A stretch of 9,703 nt of DNA from NCBI GenBank assembly GCA_022839745.1, contig JALHJB010000033.1, positions 1-9,703 on the forward strand. The letters are read 5' to 3'. The stretch is from Actinomycetes bacterium. GTDB taxonomy: Bacteria; Actinomycetota; Coriobacteriia; Anaerosomatales; Anaerosomataceae. Of the stretch, positions 1-6,299 are shown one piece after another. How positions within the stretch are numbered: position 1 is the stretch's first letter; the number at the start of each line of letters is the position of its first letter. The notes beneath the pieces are model-generated. The model made no database searches. It was given only the letters and a program-made list of their open reading frames with translations, and had not been told where the DNA came from. A program made the position numbers and the translations under genes.

Positions 1-259
1 CCAGCATCTGCGGGAACGCGAGCACTCGCAGCCCGAAGCCAACGGTGTAGGCGGTCCGGCTGATGGCAACCGGGGCGCCATACGCGTTGTAACCGTTCGC
101 CAGTGTGAGGTACGTGGTCAGCGTGCCTGTCGGCACGGTAATACGGCAGCCGTAGTTGCCGCTGCGGCAGAATGCCGCCGCGACCACGACTTCGCCGCTG
201 TACGTGAGCAGCTCAGACTGGTCGCCTGCCTCGAAGCCTGCGAACCACTGCAGAGGCAT
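1..259 (-). CDS. Tail or virion structural protein, N-terminal part (truncated by window edge)
   Basis: The first 86 residues of a minus-strand gene are visible; the C-terminus lies beyond position 1. The ATG at 259 is preceded by a strong Shine-Dalgarno GGAGGT about 7 nt upstream, which overlaps the stop codon region of the previous gene, so the two are probably coupled. The protein starts MPLQWFAGFEAGD and continues with a pattern of short beta-strand-like stretches rich in Gly, Thr and Tyr. This opening (a 'GFE.G' motif, then alternating hydrophobic strands) resembles phage virion proteins with a concanavalin-like or LamG-like jelly-roll fold, but only the start is visible. Its place after a tail-completion-type gene fits a tail or baseplate surface protein. 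No signal peptide or membrane segment is seen. The family assignment is inference; the existence of the gene is well supported. Confidence 0.75.
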   Translation of the reverse strand, partial: MPLQWFAGFEAGDQSELLTYSGEVVVAAAFCRSGNYGCRITVPTGTLTTYLTLANGYNAYGAPVAISRTAYTVGFGLRVLAFPQML

Positions 260-264
260 TCGTG

Positions 265-699
265 CTACCTCCGCACTCGGTACGTGACGGTCAGGACACT
301 CGTGAACTGGCTACGCTCCGCCAGATGTTCCGATGCAAACACCGGCTCGTTTTCGAGCGACAGCCACGCGGCCGCCACAGGCTCGGCGATCCGCAGGCCG
401 CGCAGGCAATCGCCGATCTCCTCGACCAGCTTCATCAGGGCGTCGAGTTCGGCCGGCTTGTCCGGGTCCACCTTGCGCTGCACGCCGATGTCGACGGCGC
501 AGTCGTAGAACCCGTCGGCCCGCGTCGCAGCGCTGATCGCCAGGCTCTTGGGGATGACCGTGACCAACGCGCCATCCAGCGCCGGCAGATCGACCACCGG
601 GCAATAGCCGCGCTGGACTTCGAACGGCAGGCTGAACGTGCCGTCCCGCAGGACCGCGACGATCGCATCAGCCAGTGCAACGAGTATGCTATGAACCAT
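265..699 (-). CDS. Putative tail-completion / tail-terminator protein
   Basis: This gene encodes 144 residues, with an ATG at 699. An AAAGG Shine-Dalgarno lies 8 nt upstream inside the end of the preceding gene, and only one base separates that gene's TGA from this start. The N-terminus is an amphipathic helix (MVHSILVALADAIVAVLRD), followed by mixed strands, a charged Lys/Asp/Glu-rich helix around residues 75-100, and a C-terminal strand ending SVLTVTYRVRR. A helix at the start and a 'TVTYRV' strand at the end are common in small neck and tail-terminator proteins (lambda gpU/gpZ-like position) that cap the tail tube or join it to the head. The position after the head-tail joining gene and before the tail gene supports this. 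No diagnostic motif is present, so it could be another neck component. Confidence 0.65.
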   Translation of the reverse strand: MVHSILVALADAIVAVLRDGTFSLPFEVQRGYCPVVDLPALDGALVTVIPKSLAISAATRADGFYDCAVDIGVQRKVDPDKPAELDALMKLVEEIGDCLRGLRIAEPVAAAWLSLENEPVFASEHLAERSQFTSVLTVTYRVRR

Positions 700-700
700 T

Positions 701-961
701 TCACGAACCTTTCATCAGCTCCTCGACCCACGCGCCGACGATCTTGAGGAGGAGCGTGCCGACGCCACAGAGCGTGGCCAGCGAGAGCCGCTGAATCACC
801 GTCAGTCGCGTCTCCACGCGCTCCATCCGTACCAGGAGCGACTTCTCGGGGTGGCCGTTGCCAAAGACGACCGAGCGAATCTCGCGCACGTCCTTCAGGC
901 ACGCGGGCTCATACGAACACTTCACCGGGTCCGTCGGCGTTGCCGTTTTGTCGCCGCCCAT
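701..961 (-). CDS. Small coiled-coil membrane protein, XhlA/holin-like topology
   Basis: This gene encodes 86 residues starting at the ATG at 961 (MGGDKTATP). I chose this start over longer upstream options because it lies just after the stop of the preceding gene (967-969) and has GGAG 8 nt upstream. The N-terminal half is polar with two Cys (residues about 17 and 23). A short heptad-like helix follows (LLVRMERVETRLTVIQRL, about residues 45-62), then one hydrophobic segment (LSLATLCGVGTLLLKIVGAWV, described by its ends LSLATL and VGAWV) and a short charged tail. Coiled coil plus one C-terminal membrane helix is the layout of XhlA/hemolysin-type phage proteins and some holins. Its place inside the head-tail gene string is unusual for lysis, so a membrane-linked accessory or injection role is also possible. 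No endolysin is seen nearby. Confidence 0.65.
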   Translation of the reverse strand: MGGDKTATPTDPVKCSYEPACLKDVREIRSVVFGNGHPEKSLLVRMERVETRLTVIQRLSLATLCGVGTLLLKIVGAWVEELMKGS

Positions 962-966
962 GCGCC

Positions 967-1344
967 TCACTCCATCCCCACGAACTTCGTGTGAATCCGC
1001 AGCGTCCTGCGGAACGCATCGCTGTAACGCCACGGCGGCTCGCCGCCGGGGGCCATCACCTCGTACAGAAGGATCTGCTCACCGGCCGTCTCACAGATGC
1101 GGTCGCCGGCCTTGGGCTGCTCCGGCGTGCCGTCGAGCACCAGGTCCGCGGCCGAGACCAGGTAATCCCGCGACTCGGTGCGGTGGATGACGCCGTACGC
1201 GTCGGCCTGCTCGAAGACGGTCTTGCCGATGGTGGCTGGCAGGTCCACGCTTTCTGTGCCGCGCCGGTACGTGACCGTTCGCGTCAGATGACGTGAGCGC
1301 TGCTGGTCCAGCCACACGGCGCCTTGTTCGAGCAGGTCGGGCAT
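967..1344 (-). CDS. Putative head-tail joining protein (gpFII-like position)
   Basis: This gene encodes 125 residues starting at the ATG at 1344 (MPDLLEQGAVWL). The sequence shows an N-terminal helix, a strand pair around TRTVTYRRGTESVDLPATIG (about residues 21-40), a segment with DAYGVIHRTESRDYLV (about 48-63), and a C-terminal part with APGGEPPWRYSD and RRTLRIHTKFVG. Beta-rich proteins of about 120 residues with this 'VTYRRG ... ESRD(Y/F)L ... PW(R)YSD ... LRIHTK' pattern occur after the capsid gene in lambda-like modules and are taken as head-tail adaptors. The assignment rests on family memory and synteny, not on a catalytic motif. The ribosome-binding site is only GAGAG, 6 nt before the ATG, and comes from the repeat that fills the space to the upstream gene. 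The gene ends just before the next start. Confidence 0.7.
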   Translation of the reverse strand: MPDLLEQGAVWLDQQRSRHLTRTVTYRRGTESVDLPATIGKTVFEQADAYGVIHRTESRDYLVSAADLVLDGTPEQPKAGDRICETAGEQILLYEVMAPGGEPPWRYSDAFRRTLRIHTKFVGME

Positions 1345-1345
1345 A

Positions 1346-1425
1346 AGAAGCTCTCGGCTTTCAGCTCTCAGCTGTCAGCCGGATCAGCTCAGCCGCGGAT
1401 GCCTTCCGGCTGAAAGCTGACGGCT
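1346..1425 (-). repeat. Heptad repeat forming a long imperfect hairpin between two head genes
   Basis: The space between the decoration-type gene and the joining gene is filled by 7-nt units. On the plus strand AGCTCTC, GGCTTTC, AGCTCTC, AGCTGTC and AGCCGGA run head to tail at 1349-1383, and GGCTGAA, AGCTGAC and GGCTCTA lie in the opposite sense at 1408-1428. The two blocks pair: positions 1368-1383 match 1405-1420 with one mismatch, and pairing can extend weakly out to 1363/1425, leaving a 21-nt loop. The stem starts directly at the stop codon of the decoration-type gene. There is no U-run after it, so a plain intrinsic terminator is unlikely; an RNA-processing, stability or attenuation role, or simply a dispersed repeat, is more likely. 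The last heptad supplies the GAGAG used as ribosome-binding site by the next gene. Confidence 0.7.
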
Positions 1426-1761
1426 CTACTGCGACATCCGCACGCGGACCGTCGCGTCGGCGTCGGCCGCCGCTCTGACGCATTTGCCGAGCAGCTTGTT
1501 GCCGGTCGCGGTCGTCGTGGCGACGTTGTTCGTGTCGTCCCAGTAGACGTTGTCGCCCGCGGTGATCGCGGTGCCGCCGCCCGTCGTCTTGGCGAAGTCG
1601 AACACGCCGTCCACCGCCAGCGACCCGAGCGCGTTCGCTGCGATCGGGGTACGGGCAACACCGACCAGCTCACCCTGCACGATGACATCGCCTGCGGCCA
1701 CCGCAGAACCGGGCGTGTAGTCGACCGCATTACCGTCATGCACGAATATTGCCTGTGCCAT
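1426..1761 (-). CDS. DUF2190-family capsid decoration-type protein
   Basis: This gene encodes 111 residues starting at the ATG at 1761, with AAGGAG about 9 nt upstream. The opening MAQAIFVHDGNAVDYTPGSA, the following AGDVIVQGELVGVA block (about residues 23-36), the GSLAVDGVFDFAK stretch (about 46-58) and AGDNVYWDD (about 68-76) are the hallmark pattern of DUF2190. This family of small beta-rich phage proteins is encoded next to the capsid gene and thought to bind the outer capsid or act like lambda gpD. Length is normal for the family and the protein looks complete. It follows the protease-capsid gene after 34 nt, so the two are probably co-transcribed; high expression of a decoration protein would fit its good ribosome-binding site. 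A stabilising role on the mature shell is inferred from the family and context. Confidence 0.9.
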   Translation of the reverse strand: MAQAIFVHDGNAVDYTPGSAVAAGDVIVQGELVGVARTPIAANALGSLAVDGVFDFAKTTGGGTAITAGDNVYWDDTNNVATTTATGNKLLGKCVRAAADADATVRVRMSQ

Positions 1762-1795
1762 CCTGTGTCACTCCTTCGTGGCTTGGTCCAATCTG

Positions 1796-3823
1796 CTACA
1801 CCTCGCCCTTGCTCTTGATCCCGCCGCGCGGCTCCTGCAGCGCGACGCCGAAATCGTGGTAGCCACGCATCTGCACGCCCAGCACGTTGAAGTCGGCGTC
1901 GGCGGACTCGATCGTGGGCGCCTCCTGACCATTCAGGAACGCGACCTCGATGACCGGCAGGTCGATCGGATCGGCCAGCAGATACCAGGCCTTGTCGCTG
2001 TGACCCGTGTACTGGGCATTGCTGAGGTAGCGGCTGACCTCCGCGCGGAACTTGCCCGTGTGGGGGTTGGCCACCGGGTAGCGCATGCTGGCGGTCGTGT
2101 CGCGGATCTCCAACGACTTGTAGAGCACCGTGGCTATGGCACTCAACACCGTTGGTACCAGCACGATGGCCGGCATCGCCCCCAGCGGCTTGCCGTCCGG
2201 GTCCGTCTGGTTGAGGAACGCGACCTCGGCCTTGCTGAGGCCCTCGATCGACAGCGCCGTGTCGGCCCCGGTCAGGTAGTTGTTATTGCCGGCGCTGAAG
2301 AACGCCGCATTGTTCATGAAGACCGACCAGAAGATGTCGTTGATCTTCAGGCCGGAGCCCCGCCCCAGTTTACGCGGCACCGTCGTGATCGCGCCGAGGT
2401 CGTCGTTGATGATGTCCCGGCGATCGATCGACAGGAGCAGACCGTAGGTGTCGGCTTTGTTCGTGTAGGCCTGCTCGCCCAGCGTGCCGTGCTTCAGCTC
2501 GCCGCTCGGGGCGACTTGCTCATACTGGTCCTTGCCGATCAGCCGATAGCTGGTGACCGTCTTGAAGTCGCTGACGTTGCGAACGGCGCAGATGTTCCGC
2601 CACGTGCGCTCGACGCTGAAGAAACCCTCCAGCAGGAACTTGTTCGCGACGTTGCTCAGGATGCCGCCGATGTCGATGGTCGAGAACCCCGCCTGGAGGC
2701 CCTTGCCGAACGCACAGCGCAGCACCTCACGGCTGTCGCGGAAGTTCCAGCCCGTGTAGCCGTTGGCCCGGGCCGCCTCGAGCAGCAGCTCCTGAAGCCC
2801 GATCCCGCCACGGAAGCGCCGCGTGGCCGCGTTGAGCACCTGCTCGTCGTACAGCGCCTCGACCTGCGTGACCTTACCGGCCAACATGCACGCGGCTTCG
2901 AGGACCTGGCCGTTCATGACATCGGTGGAGACGTGCACGGCCGGTGCCTTAGGGCGGCTGGCGCGCAGCTTCTCCAGCTCGACCCTTTCCGCGGTCCAGC
3001 CCTCGGCGATGGCCTGCTCCTCGATCTGGGGGAACCGGCTCCCGCAGATGCTGCGGATGGCCGCGATGCGTTTGGTCTCGGCCAGGACCTGGGCCCGGAT
3101 CTCGGCGGCCGGGGCGACGGACGGGTTGGCTTCCTTGCCACCCCCATCCGTCACACCCGCGCGCACGGGCTCCGGCACCACCGTCGGGTTGCTCTCATCA
3201 GTCGGCGTGACCGGCGTTTTGGCGTTGTCATCCATGACATCGTTCTCCTGAAGATGGGCGGCGATGGTCGCGCTCGTGCCACCATCGGCGCCGAGGTCCA
3301 CGAAACTGATCTCGCCCAGCACCGCGCGGCGGGCGACGTAGAGCGGGCCCTCGAACGTGCGGCCGTTCACTGTGACCGACTTCCCCGCGCGCACGAATTC
3401 GGTCTCCATCACCGTGACCCCGATCGAGGCCTGCCACGGGAACCCGCGTTTCCCGCTCGTTACGACGTCCTGGGCCGCAGCCGTCTCCCGGCTGACTACG
3501 CCCTCGACGATCAGCCGGCCGGCTTCGATGGCGATGCGTTCGGTGTGCCCGACACCAGCGTACATGCTGTGAGCGAACCGCACCGGCCGGCGCTGCGACG
3601 GGATCGACAGGCCCTCCAGAGCGACCACGACCGGGAAGCGCCAGTCATTGACGTACATCGACTCGCCGGTATAGGCGACCATCGTGAAGCGCGGGATGGC
3701 CGCGCCACCCTCCACGGCCGCGGCTTCGAGCGTGATGTTGGTCTGACAGACCAACGACAGTCGCTCGGGAACCCGGTCCGCAGCGTCATGCGGCCGTACG
3801 GGCGGCAGTGTCTTCCGTGACAT
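1796..3823 (-). CDS. Fused prohead protease - major capsid protein
   Basis: This gene encodes a 675-residue polyprotein. The ATG at 3823 (MSRKTLPPVRP) has AGGAGG 9 nt upstream within the end of the portal gene, so the two overlap by 38 nt; the frame is open further upstream but that part only shadows the portal. Residues about 45-190 look like an S78/U35-type prohead protease: candidate catalytic His85 in RPVRFAHSM and Ser133 in FPWQASIG, then AVLGEISFV near residues 167-175. Residues about 190-240 are Pro/Thr/Gly-rich linker, and about 240-310 is a charged, helical, scaffold-like segment. From about 305 to the end is the major capsid domain, with GGILSNVANKFLLEGFFSVE, DFKTVTSYRL, ADTYGLLLSIDRRDIINDDLG, NQTDPDGKPLG and a C-terminal MRGYHDFGVALQ. 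The protease would cleave the scaffold region during head maturation. Fusion replaces separate lambda-like C and E genes. An internal start is described separately. Confidence 0.93.
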   Translation of the reverse strand: MSRKTLPPVRPHDAADRVPERLSLVCQTNITLEAAAVEGGAAIPRFTMVAYTGESMYVNDWRFPVVVALEGLSIPSQRRPVRFAHSMYAGVGHTERIAIEAGRLIVEGVVSRETAAAQDVVTSGKRGFPWQASIGVTVMETEFVRAGKSVTVNGRTFEGPLYVARRAVLGEISFVDLGADGGTSATIAAHLQENDVMDDNAKTPVTPTDESNPTVVPEPVRAGVTDGGGKEANPSVAPAAEIRAQVLAETKRIAAIRSICGSRFPQIEEQAIAEGWTAERVELEKLRASRPKAPAVHVSTDVMNGQVLEAACMLAGKVTQVEALYDEQVLNAATRRFRGGIGLQELLLEAARANGYTGWNFRDSREVLRCAFGKGLQAGFSTIDIGGILSNVANKFLLEGFFSVERTWRNICAVRNVSDFKTVTSYRLIGKDQYEQVAPSGELKHGTLGEQAYTNKADTYGLLLSIDRRDIINDDLGAITTVPRKLGRGSGLKINDIFWSVFMNNAAFFSAGNNNYLTGADTALSIEGLSKAEVAFLNQTDPDGKPLGAMPAIVLVPTVLSAIATVLYKSLEIRDTTASMRYPVANPHTGKFRAEVSRYLSNAQYTGHSDKAWYLLADPIDLPVIEVAFLNGQEAPTIESADADFNVLGVQMRGYHDFGVALQEPRGGIKSKGEV
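3233..3249 (-). promoter_or_regulatory. Internal ribosome-binding site and ATG inside the protease-capsid gene
   Basis: Within the fused gene, Met197 (ATG at 3235-3233, reading MDDNAKTP) is preceded by AGGAG at 3249-3245, with a 9-nt spacer. This falls exactly at the boundary between the protease domain and the linker/scaffold region. Initiation here would make a product of 479 residues containing scaffold-like and capsid domains without the protease. The motif is directly visible; its use is inference, by analogy with lambda C/Nu3, where an in-frame internal start yields the scaffold. Confidence 0.4.
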
Positions 3824-5321
3824 CGTCCTCGTCCTCCTGCTCGACTTCCTGGTCCATCCCCTCGTCGTCCACCGCGCCCGGTGCCGGCCGTTCGCTGGCG
3901 AGCCCCAGCTGGCGCAGCAGCGCGATCTCCCGCGCCCGCTGGCGCAGCTCGACTTCCCAATCCAGCCCCTGCTTGGCGTACTCGATCGCCAGCGTGGTCG
4001 TGTTGCTGGCCAGCCGCATCGCCTGCGCGTTGGCTTCCTTCGCCGGATCGACGTGCTCGAAGCCGTCCCAGAACCATTGATGCGGCAGATCCACGTCGAG
4101 TTGCCGCAGCCACTGCGGCAGGTAGCCTTCGATGAGCACCGCCTCATTCAGCCAGGCCTTCAGCACGCGGTCGAGCACCACGTCGCCCAGGTACGCCTGG
4201 TCGATGCGGATCTTCTTGAAGAACACCTGGTGATCGAGCCGGCCCGAGGCGTAGTTGTGCCGGGCCGAGTTACCCAGCGCGATGTTGAGCGGGATCTCCA
4301 GGCAGCGGGCGATCTCGTTAATGACTTCGCGCTTGAAATCACCGTAAACCGTGGTGGGCTGCTCAGCGCGGACCTGGTTGATCTTCCAGCCGTACGGCAT
4401 CGTCAGCCATGTGCCGCGGTCCATTTCGACCGTGTCCATCGGCTCCACGCCGGCCGCTTCGGCATCCGCCGGTGCGTCGGTGTAGATCACGCCACTCGGC
4501 AGCGCCGCCTGCTCGGCCGCCCCAAGCACCGCCAGCGTGTAGCGCCGCAGCATCGCGAAGAGCGGCAAGGCCGGCGTGATCTCAGGGATGCCGCGGGCCT
4601 GGCCGGGGCGCTCGGCGCGGAACAGGTGGATGACCGACTCGACCGGCATGACGTCGAAGTCGGTGTCGCTGTTGCGGAACGCCGTGTTGTCACCCGGGTG
4701 CCGACGGAGGACCGTGTACGCGACGGGGTTTCCGAACTCGTCGAAGACGATGCCGTCGACGATATGGGCCTCGCTGCGCGGCATCGGCCAGGGCGAAGCA
4801 ACCTGGTCCGCCTCGATCAGCCGCAGGTCAAGTTGCACGGGCGCGGCGATCCGCGGATTGCTGGTCAACAGCCCGAAGCACTCGCCGCTCTCGCACTGCC
4901 CAACACGCATCGTGCGAAGTTTGTGGGCCAGGCCGACCGCCTTCGCCCAGCGTGAGAACTCCTTCTCGACGATTCGGTTCGCCTCGGGGTCGTCGGTGAG
5001 CATCTGGAGCCGCGGGCCGGTGCCGACGATGTAGTTCGCGAGGGTTGCGACAATCCCTCGCGCGTAGCTGTTGTTAGCGACCTCATAGCGCGCCCGGCTG
5101 CGCAGAATGCGGCGCACATCGACGTTGGCCGCAGCGTTCGCGGAGAGATGGTCGGCGTTAGCCCAGTGGCGGCGGTTCTCGTGCGTAGTCTGCGCGGCGT
5201 CGTACTTCCCGCGCACGACGGCGAACCGCGGGCGAAGCACACGCGGGGCGCCGTCACGCCGTTCAGCATCGCCGGCGGCTTTCCGCGATCCGAGCTGTCG
5301 CAACCACTTCAGCACGTTCAC
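3786..5321 (-). CDS. Phage portal protein, lambda gpB family
   Basis: This gene encodes 511 residues. The portal is the dodecameric ring at one capsid vertex through which DNA is packaged and ejected. Family signatures of the lambda-type portal are visible: EVANNSYARGIVATLANYIV (residues about 80-99), the charged turn FRAERPGQARGIPEITPAL (about 234-252), the TVYGDFKREVINEIAR helix (about 324-339) and IPLNIALGNSARHNYASGRL (about 343-362). The C-terminus is acidic (EVEQEDEDD) before the stop. Length is typical. The start is GTG at 5321, overlapping the upstream TGA as GTGA, with GGAG 4 nt upstream; the next in-frame GTG two codons on (5315), with a 10-nt spacer, is an alternative. Its end overlaps the protease-capsid start, and it encodes that gene's ribosome-binding site. 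Confidence 0.95.
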   Translation of the reverse strand: MNVLKWLRQLGSRKAAGDAERRDGAPRVLRPRFAVVRGKYDAAQTTHENRRHWANADHLSANAAANVDVRRILRSRARYEVANNSYARGIVATLANYIVGTGPRLQMLTDDPEANRIVEKEFSRWAKAVGLAHKLRTMRVGQCESGECFGLLTSNPRIAAPVQLDLRLIEADQVASPWPMPRSEAHIVDGIVFDEFGNPVAYTVLRRHPGDNTAFRNSDTDFDVMPVESVIHLFRAERPGQARGIPEITPALPLFAMLRRYTLAVLGAAEQAALPSGVIYTDAPADAEAAGVEPMDTVEMDRGTWLTMPYGWKINQVRAEQPTTVYGDFKREVINEIARCLEIPLNIALGNSARHNYASGRLDHQVFFKKIRIDQAYLGDVVLDRVLKAWLNEAVLIEGYLPQWLRQLDVDLPHQWFWDGFEHVDPAKEANAQAMRLASNTTTLAIEYAKQGLDWEVELRQRAREIALLRQLGLASERPAPGAVDDEGMDQEVEQEDEDDVTEDTAARTAA

Positions 5322-5512
5322 ACCGCTCCGGGCGGAACCACCTTCGTCATCCGCACGCCGAGTCCCTTCTTGGCAGCCTCCTTCGAGGCCAGGTACCGAT
5401 CGGCCTCGATCTGCTCGGTGAGCGGATGCTGCTCGACACTGCCGGCGTCGCCCTGCGCCCGCTTGGGTCCCTGGGCGTTCTCCTTGATCGCGTCCTGCAC
5501 CGTCTCAGCCAT
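5318..5512 (-). CDS. Small gpW-position head protein
   Basis: This gene encodes 64 residues (MAETVQDAIKENAQGPKRAQ...). I chose the ATG at 5512 because GGAG lies 7 nt upstream; longer starts at 5545 and 5563 lack a comparable site. The pattern 'AI..NA.GP.....D.GSVEQHPL..QI.ADRYL ... G.R.TK.VPPG' recurs in small proteins lying directly before lambda-type portal genes. The position between terminase and portal equals that of lambda W, a head-joining protein, but sequence identity to gpW itself is not evident. It is polar and helical with no membrane segment and no cysteines. Its stop overlaps the portal start (GTGA), which implies translational coupling. The gene is well supported; a head-completion role is inferred from position. 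Confidence 0.8.
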   Translation of the reverse strand: MAETVQDAIKENAQGPKRAQGDAGSVEQHPLTEQIEADRYLASKEAAKKGLGVRMTKVVPPGAV

Positions 5513-5576
5513 GACCGATCTCCACGCACCTTCGCGGCCGCCCATCGTCACTGGGTCGGCCACGCCGGCGCCGCAC

Positions 5577-5647
5577 TTACGGGAGCGGGACTCGAACCCG
5601 CGGCTCCGGCGAATGAGGCCGGCATGTTGCCGTTACACCATCCCGCC
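5577..5647 (-). tRNA. tRNA-like gene, anticodon CAU (Met or Ile2 type)
   Basis: A cloverleaf of 71 nt can be drawn on the minus strand. The D stem is GUGU/ACAU with the GG of the D loop present. The anticodon stem is five perfect G-C pairs (CCGGC/GCCGG) around the loop CUCAUUC, giving anticodon CAU at 5615-5613. The T arm is five perfect pairs (GCGGG/CCCGC) around UUCGAGU. The acceptor stem has five good pairs, but its outer two are G-U and a G-A mismatch. No CCA end is encoded. Position 37 is U, where CAU tRNAs almost always have A. It therefore looks like a tRNA but may be degenerate or have a special role. It is on the same strand as the head operon, between the zinc-ribbon gene and the gpW-position gene. 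The call as a tRNA is firm; the isotype is uncertain. Confidence 0.75.
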
Positions 5648-6116
5648 AAACCGGCCAGGCGTTCCGCGAGGCGAGGCCAAACGAAAAGGCCGCATAGAGT
5701 GCATGGCCCCATTCCGGAATGTCCCGGCTTGATTGTCTACCCATTACTTACACCATGCAGCTTTGGCATGCAACGCCAAACACAGGCAGATGCCAAGATC
5801 GTTACGCATATGGACCTTGATGGGCACTCCGACCGGCTGGGCCTTTACCGCTGTCACCAAAAACCGTTGACGTGCGACCGTGGAACTCGGAGAATTCGTG
5901 TACGGCAGCAGCTACCACTCTCGCACGTCGGCAACGCTTGCGACTTGCAGGGCGCAGCCGGGCAGTTCGAGGTGGAACGTGGATAAGAAGTTAGTCAGCA
6001 GAATGCGGGTCCGGACGCCGCACGAGAGATGTTCGTGGGCTACGGCAGCCTCTCGGGTGGCAGCCTGGATGGCGGCGATTCGTGCGACGGCGGCGACGAG
6101 TCGAAGTGAGTCGCCA
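5648..6116. other. Gap without a confident gene; one interrupted open frame on the minus strand
   Basis: About 470 nt separate the zinc-ribbon gene from the tRNA, in an otherwise tightly packed operon. Base composition is visibly less GC-rich around 5730-5870 than in the flanking genes. On the minus strand a frame opens at a GTG at 6130, overlapping the end of the zinc-ribbon gene, and runs 72 codons to a TAG at 5914-5912. It then continues in the same frame for 55 more codons to a TAA at 5746-5744. There is no clear ribosome-binding site, and I do not recognise the product, so it may be a decayed gene, an untranslated insertion or chance. A small inverted repeat (TTTGGC/GCCAAA, 5762-5780) is present without a T-run. 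No promoter is convincing. Confidence 0.4.
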
Positions 6117-6299
6117 TCACATTCCCGCACGCTCGTAGGTTGTGATCCGCTTCCCGCAGTGCCGACACTCGCGTCGTCGGATGATCCGACCTCCCCAAGC
6201 GGCGCGGGTGTAGATCACGCGGAAATGCCGGCAGCCGCATCTTGGACACTCGATGCCGCGGCGCTCGCGACTGACGTCTTCGGGGGCATTGACGATCAC
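6117..6299 (-). CDS. Small NrdR-like zinc-ribbon protein
   Basis: This gene encodes 60 residues starting at the GTG at 6299, which overlaps the terminase stop as GTGA and has GGAGG 8 nt upstream within the terminase's last codons. The protein has CPRCGC at residues 18-23 and CRHC at 45-48, joined by a stretch of aromatic and basic residues, then KRITTYER at the end. The spacing and the 'RRREC..CGKR.TTYER' ending match the N-terminal zinc ribbon of NrdR, the ribonucleotide reductase repressor, but the ATP-cone domain is absent. It is therefore a stand-alone zinc ribbon that may bind DNA or a protein partner such as the terminase. The coupling to the terminase gene suggests a packaging-linked or late regulatory job. 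NrdR function should not be assumed. A longer reading upstream in this frame overlaps the terminase and has no support. Confidence 0.8.
   Translation of the reverse strand: MIVNAPEDVSRERRGIECPRCGCRHFRVIYTRAAWGGRIIRRRECRHCGKRITTYERAGM

Noticed and set aside
1778..3820. Very long open frame on the plus strand (680 codons)
   Set aside because: It lies wholly antisense to the protease-capsid gene, whose domains and ribosome-binding site are clear; long antisense frames are common in GC-rich DNA.
3824..4147. N-terminal extension of the protease-capsid frame up to 4147
   Set aside because: It runs inside the portal coding sequence in another frame, has low-complexity Arg/Ser/Thr composition and no domain; the ATG at 3823 has a strong ribosome-binding site.
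5762..5780. Inverted repeat TTTGGC/GCCAAA as a terminator
   Set aside because: The stem is only six base pairs with a 7-nt loop, and no T-run follows on either strand.
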